Source: Acanthaster planci (Eukaryota; Echinodermata; Asteroidea; Valvatida; Acanthasteridae). From it: 24,136 nt of DNA. Position numbers and translations under genes: made by a program. Each line of letters starts with the position of its first letter. Within the stretch, counting starts at the first letter, position 1. The notes beneath the pieces are model-generated. The model worked only from the letters and a program-made list of their open reading frames with translations. It had not been told where the DNA came from and did no database searches. Shown here in pieces: positions 12,401 through 19,297 of this stretch. Where the stretch lies: contig NW_019091541.1 of assembly GCF_001949145.1 (NCBI RefSeq), forward strand, positions 190,406 to 214,541, read 5' to 3'.

Positions 12401-15400
12401 GACCATCTCTGGATGAGTAGCCGTACCGGTACCACTGGTACTTTGGGGTAGGGCAACCAGTGGCCATGCAGGTGACCTTGATGGGCTTGCCTGGGCGGAC
12501 AGAGAGGGACACTGGGGGCTGCTGGATAATCTCGGGTTTTGCTATGTGTTCCAAGTCTTCATCTGAGTCCAGGAAATCACGCTCATTATCTTTAAATCAA
12601 TCAAAAAATGGATTAGAAAAAATCAATACTAATCAAATTAACTGATGTAAATTTGACAATAACAAATGTACTAGTACAAGTAGTCAAATACCTGCTTAAC
12701 AGGTAACTTTCTAAAAGTTGTGGGAACTACATACAGGTACATATTGAAACATAGATGTGGGGACCAAGGATACTGTGGGGATTATTTTTTGTCCCCACAA
12801 ATTAGACATGTACACATATGCTATTAACTGAAGTTGTTTCATACCAGGTAAACATTTTCCCTTACATCCGTGCAAAAACATAAAATTATATCATTATTTA
12901 CATGTTCTTTGGCATAAAAATGAGCTGAAGCATCTACAGATTTAAGTTACACAACAACTGCAGACAAGGAAACAGCAACAAGTACAACTGAGATAATGTA
13001 CTATTACAAAAACTGCATTGAAAAGACATGGTTTGCAAGTTTAATGAATGAAGGCAATAGAATGGTGTATCATAAAATCTGTGTTTATAGGACGGTGGAC
13101 ATTCTTTGGAAAAGTTTAGAAACTCTGTAAGTTTGTTGGTATTAACTTCTGTGAACTTCACAATTTGGTTATAATTTCTATCCATAATTCAAGAGTTGTT
13201 TACATATGTGGTTTTTTAGAACAAAATCATGAAGAGAATTTGTTCATGGAAACTGTCAAAACAGACTGGTGTTTCATTGATAAAACAACAAGCAACACAT
13301 GCAATGTACGTGCATAGACTTGCAGTGTAGTGTCCCATACATAAATGAAGAGCCGCTGTAGTCTTCTGTTTTCACTATGGAAGTTTATTTCTTTTTTGAA
13401 GATATAAAGTATTAAGTGTGGAATAGTTAGACTCGTTTCGGAGAATGTTTTTAGCTAACATGCATGCATACATACCATAGCTAGCTGGGTACACTTCAAG
13501 ATAGGCCCAGTCTGTGAATACTTGGCTTATGGCTCCATTGATGGTATGGTACACTTTGCAGCAGTAGGCTCCACTGTGCTTCTCACGAACTGGACTAATC
13601 CTCAGGACCCTTTTGGGTAAAAATGGCCGCAAGGAGATGTTCATTAAGAGAGTCTTCTTCTCAGAAATTGAGAAAGATTCTCAAAGAAACAATGTACCAT
13701 TCATTGTTCCTTTAGGTTTATTTTCTTAAAAAATTGCTGTTTTAAAATTCTGTGTTAAAATAAAACATTTTTTTTCTCCTGCTGTCATTTTTACCTAAGA
13801 CTACTGTAAAATAATTTTGTTACTTTTCACCTGCATACGAATACACCGAGTTGCACTAGTCGTCACATATTTTAGATTTTCGAAAGTGGGACATCAATTT
13901 TTGGCATTATATTTCATTCTCATATTGGGCATTATTCTCAGTTTCTACGACTTATTGCACCAGTAAATATTTTACAAAGGCATTTTGGATGTGATTTAAA
14001 AATAAATAAATAAATAAAGGAAAAAATAATCACAAATGCTAAAACTTTTGCATGCTACATGTACATTTACCAGTATTTTCTAATTCAAGGGTTCCAAAGT
14101 GCATTGTCTGGGGTTACTTTCAGGCTTTATAAAGTGTTTACGTCATACCTGTCTGTTTCATTTTCTAGCTCTTCTAGTTTGACCTCCTTCTGATCTCCAC
14201 TGGTTTGGGCAAATGCCCGGTACCAGCAGTATTGGGGGTAGGGGAAGCCCTTGGCATTGCAGGCAAGCACAACCAGGGAATGAGGGCCAGCTTGGACTGA
14301 CTGCGAGCACGGAATTTGCAGGAGACGGAGCTTTTCTGCGACCAACAAATGGACCAGTAATTGAGAAAGACCAGTGGGTAAAACTGCATGTTGGCTGACC
14401 CAGTGACAAGGTCAGGTGGTAGTTTTTCTGCATTCACATTTGTTCCAAATAATCACTGACAGGAATAAACTGCACAAGAATAAAAAACGCCTGTATGCAA
14501 TCAATGCATGCCTTAGGTTCAACCATATGGGGGATTCATCAAGTCGACCTTTTCATTCAGCTACAAATGTAATAGCACGACTCAACATCAGGGCATCATC
14601 AACGGTATGAAATTTCGGTTGAGTGTAAACACACATATACAAGTACTGGTACCAACCCTTAGCTAGTGGAACAATACATGTACATGTAAGTCAGAAGAAA
14701 AACCTAGCGTCTAAGTGGTAGTACATCATATCCTGTTCTGTGCATAGATAAATGAACCAGCTTCTGCAACTCTTTTATAACACCAAACATTTGGACGATA
14801 TTTGTGTCAAATTGGGCTTTATGTGTAACTGAAAATACACAAAACCCAAAAAAAAAAGATTCTTGCCATCCGACCAGTTTTAAAAATGACTTTCAGAACC
14901 TTACTTCCCAGGCTGGATTATTAAAAAAGTCATCACCTGTCTAAAATTGTCGTTGAGGCATTATGTGAATCAGCCAAAAATACGACGTTATATGTGAGAG
15001 TTGTTCTGGTAGGGTTTTAAAATTGCTCCATGTGGTGCTATCCATGTAGGTAACCATGCACAATACAAAGACATCCATTATGTGATAAAACATACTGTCC
15101 GTGTTCTGCCGTCTCATCATGTCCTCCCAGGACAATACCAACGTTGTTGGAATCTGCAATGTTGATTGCATCTGCTTTTCAAAGTTCAGACTAAAATTGG
15201 TTTGCTGATATCATTGACAAGATTATTCTCATCACAGGCGTGAGAACAAACCGACTGATCATCACCAACGCTGTCAGAAAACACACCAACGCTGAGACTG
15301 GTAGGCTTGGAGCCCTTCATTATTGTGTACAAACTATACAACAGCAAACAGTTGTAGGTACCCAGTATTTCAACTCCGGTGTACTGCATCACACTTTAAT

Positions 15401-16996
15401 GAAATGGCAAAATGAAATCAACAACTGTTGTTTTTCTTTTTGAGTCCACTGGACCTCAAAAACTGAGAACGTTCTTCTCATATTGAGTTTGAAATACATG
15501 GTTTTAAAAAAATGAGACCTTGTCTCTGTGATATGGGTATACATGTACTCTACATTATAAGACATACAGTACATGTACATGTATTGCAGAAAAATTTCCT
15601 CCATCGTTGGACTACATCTGTAAGTGGACTTATCAGATTTTGCTGACATACATGTACTGTACATTAGGGAATTGGATGCAGAAAAGGCAACGTTCCACTA
15701 CATGATTGGTGCTTCTGATGATGAGGGAAAAACAAAAATTAGAATGTGCCATGTAAAGACACATGCCACGTCGAAATGACACACACCTGGCTTCTTCAGC
15801 AGACTTAGACACTTCTCGTGGGACATCTTGTCCAGGTAGGATATCAGCTGACGAACAGTGCGCCCCCTGCTGCCAAGATTGCGCAGCAGATTTAGCGAGG
15901 GGCTGCCGTAATACTCGTGAATTGCCAGGGCAAACATTTCAATTTGGGTGTCGCTGCAGGGAAAGATGGAAGACGGTAAAATCAGAACTTGATCTATCTT
16001 GACAGCCTTTTATTAATGCAGAGCTGCTTCTACAATGACAGTACTTTCCACAGTCAGTACATGAGCACACAATATGCCAAAAATGTGAATGTTTACTTTA
16101 AGAGTGCAATTGTAAAAACAATGTGTGAAGTGCATAATTCAACTGTATTTTTGGCCAGAGCATTCAGAAGTCACACCACTGAATGTATCGAATATAAGTT
16201 GGTAACATGTGACTGACAACCCATCAATACAATTTATTCAGGTGTTGTATGCAAAACAAATAATTATTAGTTTAAAAATTTCCAAGAGGTGACAGATGGG
16301 AAATTTCCTCTTGCTTGGCTTTTACAATGTACATGTACTGTGCCATTGAGTAGAATATTCCTGTCACCTCATGAAATTATTCTTAACACTACACTCATCA
16401 GTATTCATCATATTTGAATGAAATGAACATGAAGAATCAGCCCAATCCCCTGTTCTACAATTTGATGTACATGTATATGTACATTGTACTGGCCATGTCC
16501 AGCATTTATTGAGCTGCAGGGTTCAAAACTCACAGGACAATAGCATTAAACTGAAACACACTTGCAAGGTTGTACACCATTTGTAAGGCACTGCAAAAAT
16601 AATGCATGATTTTGAATGCATTGTACTGCATGCATTATGCCATCTGTGATTTGGTTGTATAGACATATGTACGTGTACATGTACATGTGGATCATGTCCA
16701 CGTACATGTACCGGTACATTGTATACGTACATGTAATATAATGGGCTCTTTATGTTCTGTGAATCTACATGTATCCTATCATACATAGTAAATCATTTGG
16801 CGTCAGTTTTATCTCTTGGGGGAGGATGAGTTACCTTCATGTGGACTTACTCGTATATCTGGTCTGGTATGTTGGCAATCAGTGCCCTCCAGTTCATTTT
16901 GTTGCTGCCCACATCTAGGTATTCTGAGAGTTTCAGCAGCACAGAGAATGGTATATCACTGATCAGCTTGTTAGGGTCCATTGTACTTGTCAACAT
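393..16996 (-). CDS. MALT1: MALT1-like paracaspase gene, 16 coding exons seen, 3' end beyond the left edge
   Basis: Spliced coding sequence, minus strand: 16851-16996, 15787-15953, 14142-14335, 13476-13659, 12354-12589, 10468-10564, 8804-8830, 6685-6819, 5318-5479, 4212-4415, 3378-3555, 2996-3073, 2421-2542, 2005-2154, 1329-1492, 393-431. Every junction is GT/AG and in phase, giving 756 codons from the Met at 16981 (5 more from the in-frame Met at 16996). Domains: death domain about 1-98, Ig 100-222, Ig 240-336, Ig 346-431, paracaspase 445-640, C-terminal Ig-like from about 689. His520 (SGHG) and Cys569 (LLDICRK) form the catalytic dyad. Known role of the family: cytosolic Arg-specific protease and scaffold of the CARD-BCL10-MALT1 complex driving NF-kappaB. 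Vertebrate MALT1 has two Ig domains before the protease; this one has three. No stop codon is reached, so the gene is partial here. Residue numbers in the exon entries count from the Met at 16981. Confidence 0.95.
432..1328 (-). other. MALT1: Intron 15 of the paracaspase gene
   Basis: AT-rich, with scattered ACATGT words. One exon-like stretch (843-894) has an acceptor and a donor but cannot be joined to exon 16 in frame. Nothing else recognisable. Confidence 0.8.
1329..1492 (-). CDS. MALT1: MALT1-like exon 15: C-terminal Ig-like domain, first part
   Basis: Reads LPESPMWVEFAHDIVVCVDL, TTRFSNVMLMHTYIPPSCMG, ESTSCYVKLENFSP. LPES and FSNVM are identical to the start of the C-terminal Ig domain of vertebrate MALT1 (LPESMCLKF, EFSNVMIIYTS). 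The acceptor ttgaatttacag is preceded by a run of ten C on the coding strand (1511-1520). The donor GTATGT is phase 0. Residues 689-743. Confidence 0.93.
1493..2004 (-). other. MALT1: Intron 14 of the paracaspase gene
   Basis: Contains a ten-G run (1511-1520) about 20 nt upstream of the exon 15 acceptor (C-run on the sense strand). Otherwise unremarkable, with no coding signal. Confidence 0.8.
2005..2154 (-). CDS. MALT1: MALT1-like exon 14: end of the protease domain and linker helix to the C-terminal Ig
   Basis: Reads DVRNDCSANGIQYPAICHDL, NEARSLCDPINPCGHTQEIN, ARSRMWGEAH. The pattern follows vertebrate DMGKCHLTKGKQALEIRSSL...DPI...NLQWAKAH. Trp684 aligns with human Trp580, which packs at the interface of the protease and the C-terminal Ig domain and is the allosteric inhibitor pocket in the human protein. 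The acceptor cccatcattag and donor GTAAGG are phase 1 on both sides. Residues 639-688. Confidence 0.92.
2421..2542 (-). CDS. MALT1: MALT1-like exon 13: small subunit-like part of the paracaspase domain
   Basis: Reads AQTNTQAWEVDGQSSGIFTK, YLIKRIRQAKKVSHVLEDVM. It aligns with vertebrate YATCQGAEAFE...NGIFMKFLKDR. Glu606 in QAWE falls on human Glu500, the third acidic residue of the Arg-binding S1 pocket. The acceptor (ttccaacccaacag) is followed 4 nt later by another AG; only the first keeps phase with exon 12. The donor GTAGAT is weak but in phase 1. Residues 598-638. Confidence 0.94.
2543..2995 (-). other. MALT1: Intron 12 of the paracaspase gene
   Basis: Holds GAT-rich low-complexity sequence (about 2594-2625), two ACATGTACATGTA runs, and one consensus kappaB word, GGGAATTTCC at 2719-2728. 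No coding signal. Confidence 0.75.
2996..3073 (-). CDS. MALT1: MALT1-like exon 12: paracaspase domain after the active-site Cys
   Basis: The acceptor is atatttcttcag and the donor GTAAGT, both phase 2. Reads NDYPQKDPPEKFRPKVRGNT then VFGYA, matching the RNDYDD...NIVFGYAT stretch of vertebrate MALT1 that links the large and small subunit-like parts. Caspases are processed in this linker; paracaspases usually are not, and no obvious processing site stands out. Residues 572-597. Confidence 0.94.
3250..3287. repeat. Perfect 17-bp-stem hairpin in intron 11
   Basis: TGGCAGCTGTTGATGCA (3250-3266) and its exact reverse complement (3271-3287) are separated by TAGT. It lies in the 304-nt intron between the exon carrying the catalytic Cys and exon 12, about 90 nt after the weak GTACGA donor. 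It has no loop or flank features of a known RNA. It could affect splicing or be the remnant of a foldback element. Confidence 0.85.
3378..3555 (-). CDS. MALT1: MALT1-like exon 11: catalytic core with His and Cys
   Basis: Reads GLFYFSGHGFESDGQSYLVP, VDAGVGYSTKECICDQEVLD, then LMQYRNTALNTLLLDICRK. The catalytic His520 (codon 3535-3533, motif SGHG) and nucleophile Cys569 (codon 3388-3386, motif LDICRK) correspond to His415 and Cys464 of human MALT1. Asp567 aligns with S1-pocket Asp462. The acceptor is gttgcctag. The donor GTACGA is off-consensus but gives the phase 2 junction needed by exon 12. Nothing suggests loss of activity. Residues 513-571. Confidence 0.97.
3556..4211 (-). other. MALT1: Intron 10 of the paracaspase gene
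   Basis: Non-coding, AT-rich sequence. No repeat or motif that I can defend. Confidence 0.75.
4212..4415 (-). CDS. MALT1: MALT1-like exon 10: start of the paracaspase domain
   Basis: Reads ATDKVALLIGNMDYRSAEQL, KAPEGDVENLTKVLSELDF, KVVSLLDLNLQEMRFALSAF. This is nearly collinear with vertebrate MALT1 (DKVALLIGNMNYR, LKAPLVDV, LDFKVVSLLDL). Asp470 in KAPEGD aligns with human Asp365, one of the acidic residues of the S1 pocket that binds Arg. The exon encodes the first beta strand and helix of the caspase fold. The donor GTAAGT after SGVYG is phase 1. Residues 445-512. Confidence 0.97.
4724..5108. mobile_element. Candidate TTAA-flanked MITE
   Basis: The left end TTAAAGGCGCAGT and the right end, read inverted (TTAAAGGTACAATT), share TTAAAGG plus a few bases. 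The inner words ATCTAAAGAT (near 4810) and ATCTTTAGAT (near 5030) are also inverted. The element would be about 385 bp in intron 9, with no coding capacity. The termini are short, so this is tentative. Confidence 0.35.
5318..5479 (-). CDS. MALT1: MALT1-like exon 9: third Ig-like domain, C-terminal half, and linker to the protease
   Basis: The acceptor ttttgttgcag and donor GTAAAA are phase 1 on both sides. Reads NAKQPEFHFLQVKPEDHGVY and then QCRVYNEYACVFSNEAMLNI: the complete D-x-G-x-Y-x-C F-strand motif (Asp406, Gly408, Tyr410, Cys412) and strand G. It closes the Ig fold begun in exon 8. The tail GGLAPPTSNCRFY (432-444) links to the protease domain and has no recognisable motif. Residues 391-444. 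Confidence 0.93.
5735..5818. repeat. 45-bp direct tandem duplication
   Basis: AGAGAGAATTTACTCCAATC begins at 5735 and again at 5780. The copies match, with two differences, through TTTTCAAGTC. It lies in intron 8 and has no coding role. Confidence 0.85.
5921..6435. mobile_element. piggyBac-like non-autonomous element (MITE)
   Basis: The left end TTAACCACTTCCTGCTGGGG and the right end, read inverted, TTAACCACTTACTGCCGGGG agree at 18 of 20 bases. Both ends include TTAA, the target duplicated by the piggyBac superfamily. Length about 515 bp, in intron 8. No transposase is encoded; the 76-codon minus-strand ORF that begins inside it has no recognisable domain. Superfamily assignment rests on TTAA plus terminal inverted repeats only. 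Confidence 0.6.
6685..6819 (-). CDS. MALT1: MALT1-like exon 8: third Ig-like domain, N-terminal half
   Basis: The acceptor ttttatttacag and donor GTAAGA are phase 1 on both sides. Reads DKIEVVRHPQSISCRIGEP, then QILACHAAVSQGNLYYQWYH and NHQEIP. Cys369 and Trp382 are the Ig core positions. YYQWYHNHQEIP is strikingly like the first vertebrate MALT1 Ig domain (QYQWFKMNKEIP). Residues 346-390. The extra Ig module, compared with the two upstream Ig domains of vertebrate MALT1, is made by exons 8 and 9. Confidence 0.93.
6820..8803 (-). other. MALT1: Intron 7 of the paracaspase gene
   Basis: About 2 kb between the microexon and exon 8. It contains ACATGT runs (near 7502), one copy of a dispersed repeat (7714-7785), and most of an antisense ORF (8068-8811). 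No sense-strand exon with matching phase was found. Confidence 0.75.
7714..7785. repeat. Dispersed repeat, copy 1
   Basis: CCATCAAAAGTCATCCAGTC and the following about 50 bases (caatcacaag-like, then cattca, then agaagcatt) are matched imperfectly by 9146-9211. Weaker similarity may continue on the right. A diverged interspersed repeat of unknown class. Confidence 0.5.
8068..8811 (+). other. Unexplained 247-codon ORF antisense to the paracaspase gene
   Basis: The longest open frame in the window, on the opposite strand to the host gene, starting with ATG in an ACATGT-rich stretch and ending inside the antisense of the 27-nt microexon. The translation is rich in Cys, Trp, Arg and Ser, with no recognisable domain, signal peptide or membrane segment (for example IRTHFAFQ-like and GRTWTNYEKY words without a family match). 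An ORF this long is unexpected in AT-rich intron DNA. It may still be chance, a decayed transposon ORF, or a nested gene. Confidence 0.2.
8804..8830 (-). CDS. MALT1: MALT1-like exon 7: 27-nt microexon in the linker between Ig domains 2 and 3
   Basis: An excellent acceptor (tttttttcctttacag) and donor (GTAAGT) flank only 27 nt. Both junctions are phase 1, so inclusion adds nine residues (DARLAESYP, 337-345) and skipping leaves the frame intact. No domain is encoded; it lengthens the linker between the second and third Ig domains. Mammalian MALT1 also has a short symmetric alternatively spliced exon between Ig2 and the protease domain. Homology with that exon is not shown, only similar position and logic. 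Evidence is the splice signals and phase; there is no conserved protein motif. Confidence 0.75.
8967..9128. mobile_element. Candidate MITE with 12-bp terminal inverted repeats
   Basis: GTGGGTATCAAA (8967-8978) and its exact reverse complement TTTGATACCCAC (9117-9128) bound 162 bp of non-coding sequence. There is no clear target-site duplication. Confidence 0.4.
9146..9211. repeat. Dispersed repeat, copy 2
   Basis: The diverged partner of 7714-7785, in the same orientation, starting CCATCACAAGTCATTCAGTC. It directly follows the inverted-repeat element at 8967-9128. Located in intron 6. Confidence 0.5.
9436..9599. mobile_element. Candidate MITE with 12-bp terminal inverted repeats
   Basis: GACACCGTTGCT (9436-9447) and AGCAACGGTGTC (9588-9599) are exact reverse complements 164 bp apart end to end. 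The interior is non-coding. Weak evidence, as only 12 bp match. Confidence 0.3.
10468..10564 (-). CDS. MALT1: MALT1-like exon 6: end of the second Ig-like domain
   Basis: The acceptor tttgttcag and donor GTGAGT are both strong. Phase 0 translation is WAQSTTGDQGKYCCRVWNKA, then GCITSITVSINV. GDQGKYCCRV is the F-strand D-x-G-x-Y-x-C motif that closes the Ig fold opened in exon 5. Residues 305-336. The exon ends in phase 1, so it can join either the 27-nt microexon at 8804 or exon 8 directly without changing frame. Confidence 0.92.
10565..12353 (-). other. MALT1: Intron 5 of the paracaspase gene
   Basis: About 1.8 kb, ACATGT-rich. The only structured content is the duplicated exon 2 acceptor region at 11951-12131. 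Confidence 0.75.
11951..12131 (-). pseudogene. Duplicated fragment of the exon 2 acceptor and intron 1
   Basis: The first 20 bases (CAAACATTTCAATTTGGGTG) are identical to 15931-15950, in exon 2. Similarity then continues with substitutions and indels across the splice acceptor into intron 1 (through about 16093). On the minus strand the copy still has a pyrimidine-containing tract ending gtcgcag before CAACACCCAAATTGAAATG, so an acceptor at 11973 may survive. The rest of exon 2 is not recognisable. Entered from phase 0 after exon 5, it reads into a stop within five codons. Confidence 0.7.
12354..12589 (-). CDS. MALT1: MALT1-like exon 5: acidic linker and most of the second Ig-like domain
   Basis: The acceptor tttaaag is followed by the acidic linker NERDFLDSDEDLEHIAKPE (227-245), then VSLSVRPGKPIKVTCMATG and CPTPKYQWYRYG. 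Cys266 and Trp278 are the Ig core residues, and GCPTPKYQWY closely resembles the GSPIPHYQWF of the second vertebrate MALT1 Ig domain. It ends DQTDKTLY in phase 0 at donor GTAAGG, matching the position of the vertebrate TKKLY strand. Residues 226-304. Confidence 0.93.
12590..13475 (-). other. MALT1: Intron 4 of the paracaspase gene
   Basis: AT-rich non-coding sequence. Nothing recognisable. Confidence 0.75.
13476..13659 (-). CDS. MALT1: MALT1-like exon 4: first Ig-like domain, C-terminal half
   Basis: Reads TLLMNISLRPFLPKRVLRIS, then VREKHSGAYCCKVYH: the D-x-G-x-Y-x-C-like F-strand signature of an Ig fold (Tyr196, Cys198), then strand G (WAYLEVYP). The acceptor has a pyrimidine tract (ctttctcaatttctgag), and two further in-frame AGs (3 and 6 nt downstream) could shift the start by one or two Lys codons. 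The donor is GTATGT in phase 1. Residues 165-225. Together with exon 3 this completes a first Ig domain of about 120 residues, longer than usual because of the loop at 140-165. Confidence 0.88.
13660..14141 (-). other. MALT1: Intron 3 of the paracaspase gene
   Basis: AT-rich, with an AAAT simple repeat near 14000-14018. No coding signal. The boundaries assume the GTAAAC donor at 14141. Confidence 0.7.
14142..14335 (-). CDS. MALT1: MALT1-like exon 3: first Ig-like domain, N-terminal half
   Basis: The acceptor is gtcgcag. It reads EKLRLLQIPCSQSVQAG and then LVVLACNAKGFPYPQYCWYR: the Ig pattern of a B-strand Cys (125) followed by the C-strand Trp (137). The rest is a charged loop (KEVKLEELENETDRYD). 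Two donors are possible. GTAAAC after 14142 gives phase 0 and joins exon 4 in frame. GTATGA after 14149 gives phase 2, for which I find no compatible acceptor. I therefore chose 14142. Residues 100-164. Confidence 0.85.
14336..15786 (-). other. MALT1: Intron 2 of the paracaspase gene
   Basis: Non-coding, with ACATGTACATGTA runs (for example near 14672, 15542 and 15570). No exon in the required phase was found. Confidence 0.75.
15787..15953 (-). CDS. MALT1: MALT1-like exon 2: second half of the death domain
   Basis: The acceptor is strong (ttccatctttccctgcag) and the donor is GTGTGT. It reads DDTQIEMFALAIHEYYGSPS, then a segment with SLNLLRNLGSRG, TVRQLISYLDKM and CLSLLKKPG. This corresponds to the GSPSLCLLKLMGEKGCTV region and the helices closing the vertebrate MALT1 death domain. 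Residues about 44-99. The exon ends in phase 1 at the same place (a Pro-Gly/Glu junction before the first Ig domain) where the death domain gives way to Ig in vertebrates. Its first about 20 bases and the adjoining intron are duplicated at 11951-12131. Confidence 0.93.
15931..16093 (-). repeat. Source copy of the segment duplicated at 11951-12131
   Basis: Spans the first bases of exon 2 and part of intron 1. It is imperfectly repeated about 4 kb downstream in the gene. The surrounding intron 1 (15954-16850) otherwise holds only ACATGT-type repeats and one kappaB-like word near 16299. Confidence 0.65.
16675..16711. repeat. Hairpin built from ACATGT words
   Basis: GTACATGTAC, a 2-nt bulge and GTGGA pair with TCCAC and GTACATGTAC around the loop TCATG. 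Located in intron 1, about 140 nt downstream of the exon 1 donor on the sense strand. Probably a product of the genome-wide ACATGT repeat. Confidence 0.75.
16851..16996 (-). CDS. MALT1: MALT1-like exon 1: start and first half of the death domain
   Basis: Two in-frame Met codons are available: 16996-16994 (context gcaATGT) and 16981-16979 (context acaATGG, the better Kozak match). A TAA lies in frame just upstream of both, with no other Met between. From the second Met the protein starts MDPNKLISDIPFSVLLKLSE, an amphipathic helix typical of a death domain, followed by NKMNWRALIANIPDQ, which matches the W-R-x-L-A helix of the MALT1 death domain. The exon ends at a consensus donor (GTAAGT) in phase 2, completed in exon 2. 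The death domain is the part of MALT1 that contacts BCL10. An untranslated upstream exon cannot be excluded. Confidence 0.88.
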
Positions 16997-19246
16997 TGCA
17001 GCACTGCCTGCTTTTTAAACTACAGGACTCGATCCTTAGCGCTGAAACAAGACAATACAGTGATCCATTACAGTGTGAACATGTATTACACTGTGTGAAG
17101 TCAAAACTAAGTTTCCACTGTACTGTGACAGAGTCTGAAGTGAACTTTGAACCAGCCACAGAAGTTACTGGTAAAGGTACATGAACACTCTTCTATGCTA
17201 TCAACAACCAAGTACAAATGTACATGTAACTTGACAACTACATGTAAATACCACCATGGGAGGTCGGCACCATGTGCTTTAAGCAAAAACAGTTTAGGTG
17301 ACACAAACCTGCCACCTCTGAATAAGGAAATGAGGTTAAAACAACGACGGCAACACAAACCATGCACACCTACATGAACAGGTACATGTACATGTACAAA
17401 AAATAAGTTTGTAACAGTGTCAAAGACATTTTGGTAGAATGCTGCTGATTGGTTGCTGATGAGTTAGAAAATCAATCTCTGAACGGTCAAAATGGGCAAC
17501 ACAAGCCACCTTAATTGATATCCCTCTGATGTCAAGCAGTGTGATTAAATGCTCTCTATTGGAAGTGAAGCTAAAGTACAGTGTACATGTACATGTACAG
17601 TACATACATGTACATGTACATGTATAGACTTGTCCTCATCCCAATCACGATTTTTGCCCGGTACCAAATAGTCACTTACTGTAATACTTAGGGGACAAAC
17701 CAGTAGCAATGTGCAGAAAGGGTCGTGTACATGAACATGCAGCAAATAGGGACTAGTTTACATGTACATGTACAATGTAGGTGGAAATACATGTAAAGTT
17801 GAAACTACATTGTAGGAACGAGGTTGAGGAGAGTACTGTAGTATGGTGGACAGTGGTACATGTACAAATCGCATTTTCTTCCAATTTACTGTCCTAAATA
17901 TACCAAAAAAAGGCAGCCCCAAAAAGCCACGGTAGCATTATTGACAAAACACTCTTTGAGGCTGCATACCTTTAGGGACCAAACTTTTTTGTAAGAATGG
18001 TCTGTAGAAAGAGTACATGTATTAGAAAACAGAGTGGGCCCAATGGCAAAAATAAATCCTTGTGCGTGCCAAACAATGGCTACATGCTTTGCCAGGCATG
18101 CACAAGGGAAATCCACTACAAACATAGGGCGAGGTTCCCCTCATTTTCTCCTCAATGACGTACATTAATGTACGATAAATGTACATTCAAAATTTGCATC
18201 TTGGCATGAACAGAAAAAAAACCTTTTATAGCAGGTAGTTGAGCTTTGAAGACAAATGATGCTACATGTACATTTGATTGGGATGCTTCAATCTTTATTT
18301 GAACAGATAAAATCAGAGACAACATGTCTTCCTTAGAGGAGCTCTTTAATTATACAAAATGAATATTAAACTACATGTAATGGCAACATCTCGGTACATG
18401 TACGGAGTAAAGCGACAGCTTTTGTTCACCAGGCAAACAGTCTAGACATACATGTACAGGTACATGAAGAAAAAGCACACTGTGTTCCTTATCTTTTGCA
18501 TCCTGTTCCTATGTGTATAATATGGAAACAAAGTCTACTTTTATGAAATAACTTAAATGTACATGTACAGTGCATGTACATGTATCTATATTCTCCTTCA
18601 TGTCAAAAAGATTGTGTTAGTGAAAAGAGGACAGGGAATTGGTTTTTGAAGGAAATTACGGTGGAAAAATGGCAACATACATGACACAACGGAGAAGCGT
18701 GAGCATTCAATAAAGAGGTGTGAGCAGACAAAACAGTGAATGTACTGGTAGTCTGGTTCCTTCTGGATGATGAATCTTGATGAATCTGTACATCACAATG
18801 GCTAGGTTGAGTAACCAGATTTAAAACATTAATGGTGTGACCCGAATGAGCGGCAGGTTTGCCAATATCTGACTATTTTCAAAATTTACCTAAACTACTA
18901 CAGTGTTAGGAATAGGTCTGCAGAACAGATGTTCAAGGTCAAAATGTTTGTAACAATTGATGGACTTTGTTTCCTCATTCTGGTCATTACAACAAAAATA
19001 GAATACTAAAGCTAAGGAACACTGAGTGTTATACGCTGTCAGATACTGATTCCCGGTTATGCTCGTAAGAAAAGATTTAGCGAAAAGTGCCATATATAAA
19101 TAAAAAAATCTTTGCGCAACTTGTTGACGCTTTGTTAATGCTCGTTGCCGCTACATAGCATGACTCTAAACAGCAGGCCCACTGACTCGCAGGAAAAAGT
19201 CCTAAATTGTACCATGGAGATTTCCTACCTCCATGATTGTACTCAC
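16997..19246. other. Upstream region, no gene recognised
   Basis: It should contain the 5' UTR and promoter of the paracaspase gene, but no TATA box or initiator can be defended. Densely sprinkled with ACATGT/TACATGTA runs. A pyrimidine-rich acceptor-like site lies near 17315 on the minus strand, without a convincing exon. Confidence 0.6.
17583..17624. repeat. (ACATGT)n palindromic simple repeat
   Basis: Almost pure TACATGTACATGTA units. Similar shorter runs occur throughout the window (near 2682, 2740, 6890, 7502, 8068, 10202, 10720, 14672, 15542, 16331, 17386, 17762 and 18560). Each unit is self-complementary. Confidence 0.9.
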
Positions 19247-19297
19247 GTGGCCCATACCAGATAATGGGACTGAGTGCGAGTGCTGATGAGTTTTTCA
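19247..19297 (-). CDS. Weak candidate exon of an unidentified gene
   Basis: Lies between an AG (ttgacag) and a good donor (GTGAGT). In phase 1 it reads KNSSALALSPIIWYGP, and that is the phase left by the candidate exon at 20121-20230. No protein family is recognised and the acceptor has a poor pyrimidine tract. It could be chance. Confidence 0.18.

Noticed and set aside
17107-17367. Exon beginning near 17315 (minus) reading GGRFVSPKLFLLKAHGADLP
   Set aside because: The acceptor tract is good, but there is no convincing donor and the phase does not fit the candidate upstream exons.
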